A stretch of DNA of 8,838 nt, from NCBI GenBank assembly GCA_003155335.1, contig PMCG01000168.1, forward strand, positions 1 through 8,838. The letters are read 5' to 3'. Shown here piece by piece: positions 6,258 to 8,838 of the stretch (positions are counted from its first letter, which is position 1; each line of letters opens with the position of its first letter). The notes under the pieces were generated by a model. It did no database searches. It was not told the origin of the DNA and worked only from the letters and a program-made list of their open reading frames with translations. The DNA is from Acidobacteriota bacterium (GTDB lineage: Bacteria; Acidobacteriota; Vicinamibacteria; Fen-336). The translations under genes and the position numbers were made by a program.

Positions 6258-7069
6258 AGCTCGCCGATCACGCCGCGAATGATCGTGGACACGTCCTCAG
6301 CGCCGACGCTCCCGACCGACAGCCTCTCCGCAGATTCCTGCGCCAATAGCCACAAGGTGGAGCCGTCGGCAATCACTGTTGCGTTGATCTCCGGCGTGGG
6401 CTTCGAGCCGGCCACGTGCACGACGCGCGTCAAGACCGTGAGCGACTGCAAGCCCTCCAGGCTGTGGGCCAGGGCCTGGGCCGTGGCGGGCGTGAGGCCC
6501 GCATCGACCAACCTCGCTGCAGTGGCGCGTGGGTCGAATGGCTGAGAGTCGTTCGTCAGCAGCCCGAGGATCGTCGTCGGCATGCTCCCTGGCTCGCATG
6601 CCACGGCCCGGGCGTCACCTGCGGCGAGCAGATCGAGCATGCCCTGCTGGATGAGCCCACTGTCCGCAAAGGCGACCAAGTGGTGTAGGCCCGCGAGCGG
6701 CGTGCTCAGGGAAACGAACAACTCGCCGCGCTGGTGATAGCAGTGAGTCGCCGCGGCCTGGCCACGGCGACGGTGCAGCACGAGCCAGCTCCGCTCGGGC
6801 AGCGCGCACACCTGAAGCACGCGGGCGATCCCAGCGTTGACGGACAGCGTACGGTCCTCGTTAGGCTGGAGGCATTGGCGTGCGAGCAGGCAACGCTCCA
6901 CCGCGCGCAGCAGGGCGACCTTCTGATCGGAGGGCATGCTGCCCGCCACCTGGGCCTCAAGGTCCGAAAGCTCCATAGGCGCGGGCATCTTCAGATAGGT
7001 GAGCAGCACGTACAGCTCTTCCTGACTGAGCGTGAAGGCCGCTTGCTCGGCTTTCTGCGGATCCGTCAT
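6233..7069 (-). CDS. Uncharacterised protein, faintly EspG-like, downstream of amt
   Basis: I do not recognise this 278-residue protein with confidence. It is acidic, leucine- and alanine-rich and has no signal peptide or membrane span, so it is probably cytoplasmic. The N-terminal 70 residues (FTLSQEELYVLLTYL at 12-26, then VALLRAVERCLLARQ at 51-65) look helical. The middle (about 95-145) looks like alternating beta strands, and residues 176-210 are helical again. This order recalls EspG-like proteins, annotated in ESX secretion loci and also scattered elsewhere, but the resemblance is weak and no ESX gene is nearby. The last seven residues KSPVPGN and the stop are encoded by the dispersed repeat. 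ATG at 7069 is preferred because GGGGAG lies 11 bases upstream; ATG at 7108 would begin nine bases after the amt stop and lacks such a site. It is probably cotranscribed with amt. Gene reality is likely from length and context; function unknown. Confidence 0.7.
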   Translation of the reverse strand: MTDPQKAEQAAFTLSQEELYVLLTYLKMPAPMELSDLEAQVAGSMPSDQKVALLRAVERCLLARQCLQPNEDRTLSVNAGIARVLQVCALPERSWLVLHRRRGQAAATHCYHQRGELFVSLSTPLAGLHHLVAFADSGLIQQGMLDLLAAGDARAVACEPGSMPTTILGLLTNDSQPFDPRATAARLVDAGLTPATAQALAHSLEGLQSLTVLTRVVHVAGSKPTPEINATVIADGSTLWLLAQESAERLSVGSVGAEDVSTIIRGVIGELKSPVPGN

Positions 7070-7117
7070 GGTTCTCAGTTCTCCCCAGGCAATCGCTGGC
7101 GCGTGCATGCCGAACGA

Positions 7118-8365
7118 CTACGTTGCCTCGTGGTAGGCGATCTCGCCGTGGATCTCCTCGTCGAGACCGATCTCCTCGGCCGCGGCGCTCACGCGGACAG
7201 GGGTGATCTTGTTGATCAACCAGAGCATCCCCAGTGTGAAGGCAAATGCCCACACCGACGAGATCGCAACTGCTCCGAGCTCGACGAGGAAGAAGTGGGG
7301 GTTTCCCCGCAGCAGTCCGTCCACACCGCCCGTGACCGCCGGATTCCAGGCGGTGCTGGCGAAGATGCCCAGCAGCACGATGCCGAGAAAGCCGCCCACG
7401 CCGTGCACACCCCACACGTCCAGGGCATCGTCCCAGCCGAGGCGGTTCTTCATCGTGACCGCGCCGTAGCAGACAAGGCCGGCCAGGACGCCGATGAGCG
7501 CCGCTGTGGTCGGCGAAACGTAGCCGGCCGCGGGGGTGATCGTCGCCAGGCCTGCCACGCCGCCAGTGAGCAGGCCGACGAACTTCGGCTTGCGGTGGTT
7601 CATGTAGTCCATTGCCAGCCAGGCAATTGCGCCGAACGAGGCGGAGACGTCGGTGTTCAGGAAAGCGACGGCGGTGATCGCATCCACACGGAACTCAGAA
7701 CCGGCGTTGAAGCCGTACCAGCCGAACCACAGCAGGCCTGTGCCGAGCGCGACGAACGGGATGCTGTGCGGCGGGTGGTCCCGTACCTGGCGCTGACCCA
7801 CATAGAAGACCGACGCCAACGCCGCGATCCCGGCGATGTTGTGCACGACGATGCCGCCGGCGAAGTCCTTGACGCCCCATTGGGCGAGGATGCCGCCGCC
7901 CCAGATCATGTGCACGAACGGGAAGTAGACCAGCAGTAGCCACCCGGTCAGGAATAGGAAGTAGGCCTTGAACGTGACCCGGTTCGCAAAGGCGCCGGTG
8001 ATGAGAGCGGGCGTGATGATGGCGAACATCATCTGATAGGCGCAGAAGACAATCAGCGGGATGGTGTTGTTGGGAGAGGCGGCCGTGAGCGTCACGCCGC
8101 GCAAGAAGGCCATGTCGAGATTGCCGACAATCCCGGCAAAGTCGCTCCCACTCTTGAGGTCGCCCGAGAAGCAGAGCGAGAAGCCGCACAGCCACCACAA
8201 GACCGTTGTCCAGCCCATGGAGAGGAAGCTCTGGCTCATGATCGCCAGCACGTTCCTACGGCTCACGAGGCCGCCGTAGAAGAAGGCGAGCCCGGGCGTC
8301 ATCAGCATAACGAGGCTCGTGCACAAGAGCATGAAGCCCGTGTTGCCGGTGTCGAGGTTCAGCAT
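7118..8365 (-). CDS. amt: Ammonium transporter, Amt/AmtB family
   Basis: A 415-residue inner-membrane channel-like protein that takes up ammonium. It has about eleven hydrophobic segments beginning at residue 10, and a complete family length. The signature DFAGGIVVH (167-175) supplies the first pore histidine, His175, and WGVHGVGG (318-325) the second, His321. QMMFAIITPALITGA (111-125) and the GWYGFNAGS stretch (215-223) carry the aromatic residues lining the pore entrance. The cytoplasmic tail GLDEEIHGEIAYHE (400-413) matches the conserved tail that contacts PII proteins (GlnK), so post-translational control by PII is likely. No glnK is adjacent: the next gene on this strand is the unrecognised one at 6233-7069. 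The N-terminus starts directly before the first membrane span without a clear cleavable signal. AAGGAG five bases upstream supports the start. The identification is secure. Confidence 0.96.
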   Translation of the reverse strand: MLNLDTGNTGFMLLCTSLVMLMTPGLAFFYGGLVSRRNVLAIMSQSFLSMGWTTVLWWLCGFSLCFSGDLKSGSDFAGIVGNLDMAFLRGVTLTAASPNNTIPLIVFCAYQMMFAIITPALITGAFANRVTFKAYFLFLTGWLLLVYFPFVHMIWGGGILAQWGVKDFAGGIVVHNIAGIAALASVFYVGQRQVRDHPPHSIPFVALGTGLLWFGWYGFNAGSEFRVDAITAVAFLNTDVSASFGAIAWLAMDYMNHRKPKFVGLLTGGVAGLATITPAAGYVSPTTAALIGVLAGLVCYGAVTMKNRLGWDDALDVWGVHGVGGFLGIVLLGIFASTAWNPAVTGGVDGLLRGNPHFFLVELGAVAISSVWAFAFTLGMLWLINKITPVRVSAAAEEIGLDEEIHGEIAYHEAT

Positions 8366-8370
8366 GTGGT

Positions 8371-8376
8371 CTCCTT
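8371..8376 (-). promoter_or_regulatory. Ribosome binding site of amt
   Basis: The minus strand reads AAGGAG, five bases before the ATG at 8365. It is a near-consensus site that decides the amt start. Confidence 0.75.
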
Positions 8377-8377
8377 G

Positions 8378-8395
8378 CGGCGCTCTCGGCGCTCT
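8378..8395. repeat. Perfect 9-bp tandem duplication in the amt leader
   Basis: CGGCGCTCT occurs twice in a row (8378-8386 and 8387-8395), one base upstream of the amt Shine-Dalgarno site on the minus strand. It lies in the presumed untranslated leader and has no known role. A recent slippage duplication is the simplest reading. Confidence 0.6.
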
Positions 8396-8470
8396 TCGTC
8401 AGAGCCCCGTAGCGCGCGGCGCCAGTCGTCCAGTTCGCCTTGTAGGGGCCGACGCCCCATGCGCTGCGGA

Positions 8471-8499
8471 ATACTGCACTTCTGGGCGAGGCCAGTCAA
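8471..8499 (-). promoter_or_regulatory. Candidate sigma-70-type promoter for amt
   Basis: On the minus strand TTGACT (8494-8499) is followed by a 17-base spacer and CAGTAT (8471-8476). The -35 matches five of six bases. The -10 keeps the second A and the last A and T. The implied leader is about 100 bases. It contains a short hairpin (GGGGC 8445-8449, loop, GCCCC 8454-8458) and the 9-bp duplication. I looked for a sigma-54 site, which nitrogen-regulated amt genes often have, and found none with correct spacing. Confidence 0.35.
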
Positions 8500-8531
8500 G
8501 CGTTCGAGCCGCCGGTCGCTGGCGCCCTAGG

Positions 8532-8838
8532 TTAGATCGCCGGGGCCGGCATGCCGAAGGCGGCCCACTCCTCGCGCGACGGCCCGCACACGCCTGCCAC
8601 CGGCAGCCCGGCCTGGCGCATGAGCACGGTCATCTGGCCGCGATGGTGCGTCTCGTGCTGGACGAGGACGTAGAGCGTGTACCCGCGCTTCCAGGGCTGG
8701 CCGTACATCTTGTCTTCCACGAGGAGTGTCTCGTCCTTCCAAGCCCGCTTCACCTGCTCGCCCAGCGAGCGTGCCGCCTCCTCGTACGCGGCCAGGATCG
8801 CCGCGGCCGTTACCGGAACCGGAGCGTCCTCGGCCGGC
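8532..8838 (-). CDS. DinB-family putative metal-dependent protein, 5' end missing
   Basis: Only the last 101 codons are present; the frame is open to the right edge, so the start lies outside. The visible part is a four-helix-bundle C-terminus with the motif HETHHRGQM (visible residues 61-69), in which the histidines are the usual metal ligands of DinB proteins. It is followed by VLMRQAGLPV and a GPSREEWAAFGMP tail that is common in the family. DinB-type proteins are small cytoplasmic helical bundles. Some are thiol transferases or hydrolases (bacillithiol- or mycothiol-type), many have no known reaction, and the name comes from a damage-inducible Bacillus gene. The exact activity cannot be inferred. 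Its stop is 166 bp before the amt start on the same strand. GTG at 8753 and ATG further in are internal to the domain and are not taken as starts. Confidence 0.82.
   Translation of the reverse strand, partial: PAEDAPVPVTAAAILAAYEEAARSLGEQVKRAWKDETLLVEDKMYGQPWKRGYTLYVLVQHETHHRGQMTVLMRQAGLPVAGVCGPSREEWAAFGMPAPAI

Noticed and set aside
6734..7939. 401-residue plus-strand open frame opposite amt
   Set aside because: It is fully antisense to the certain amt gene and its neighbour, has a low-complexity Arg/Asp/Glu/His-rich composition and no recognisable domain; a typical shadow frame in GC-rich DNA.
8471..8500. Sigma-54 promoter for amt
   Set aside because: TGGC and TGCA are present on the minus strand but spaced about four bases too far apart.
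1..8838. CRISPR arrays, tRNA or rRNA genes, insertion sequences, riboswitches
   Set aside because: I saw no regular spaced repeats, no tRNA-like cloverleaf or conserved rRNA segment, no transposase and no recognisable riboswitch core.

Overview
The window is GC-rich, gene-dense bacterial chromosome with seven genes: five complete, and one cut off at each edge. Three products look like exported lipoproteins, and one gene has a Sec-type signal peptide with a strong Shine-Dalgarno site. Together with a pilin-like domain of the 'NESAAV...' type, a zinc-ribbon/DUF4190 protein and a GC-rich dispersed repeat, this suggests a diderm soil-type bacterium. Acidobacteriota (for example Vicinamibacteria) is my best guess and Gemmatimonadota the main alternative. 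This is inference from gene style; no marker gene is present.

Layout from left to right. Positions 1-1199 (minus) hold the 5' part of a lipoprotein with tandem beta-propeller (SBBP-like) repeats. It lies 61 bp downstream of a secreted GH29 alpha-L-fucosidase (1261-2583, minus), and the two may share a transcript. A 172-bp divergent promoter region (2584-2755) carries back-to-back -35 boxes and a 16-bp dyad. It leads on the plus strand to a zinc-ribbon/DUF4190 membrane protein ending in a pilin-like domain (2756-3532). A 236-bp gap carrying one copy of a 34-bp dispersed repeat precedes an alpha/beta-hydrolase esterase lipoprotein (3769-4650, plus). A convergent gap (4651-4759) separates it from a clan GH-A glycoside hydrolase lipoprotein (4760-6181, minus). 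Upstream of that lie an unrecognised gene (6233-7069, minus) and an Amt ammonium transporter (7118-8365, minus). The 3' end of a DinB-family gene (8532 to the right edge, minus) closes the window.

How the genes work together: the fucosidase, esterase and GH-A hydrolase are all predicted to be exported. They could act together at the cell surface or in the periplasm on decorated plant or microbial polysaccharides, removing fucose, acyl groups and arabinose or xylose-type residues. They sit in three different transcription units with no SusC/SusD pair, so this is a loose neighbourhood and not a classical polysaccharide utilisation locus. The amt gene and the two minus-strand genes after it are closely spaced (48 and 51 bp) and may be cotranscribed.

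I did not find a new defence, mobile or regulatory system. The points most worth following up are the 34-bp repeat, one copy of which supplies the last seven codons and stop of the unrecognised gene; the pilin-like domain carried on a DUF4190 anchor; and the uncharacterised gene immediately after amt, where glnK is often found.
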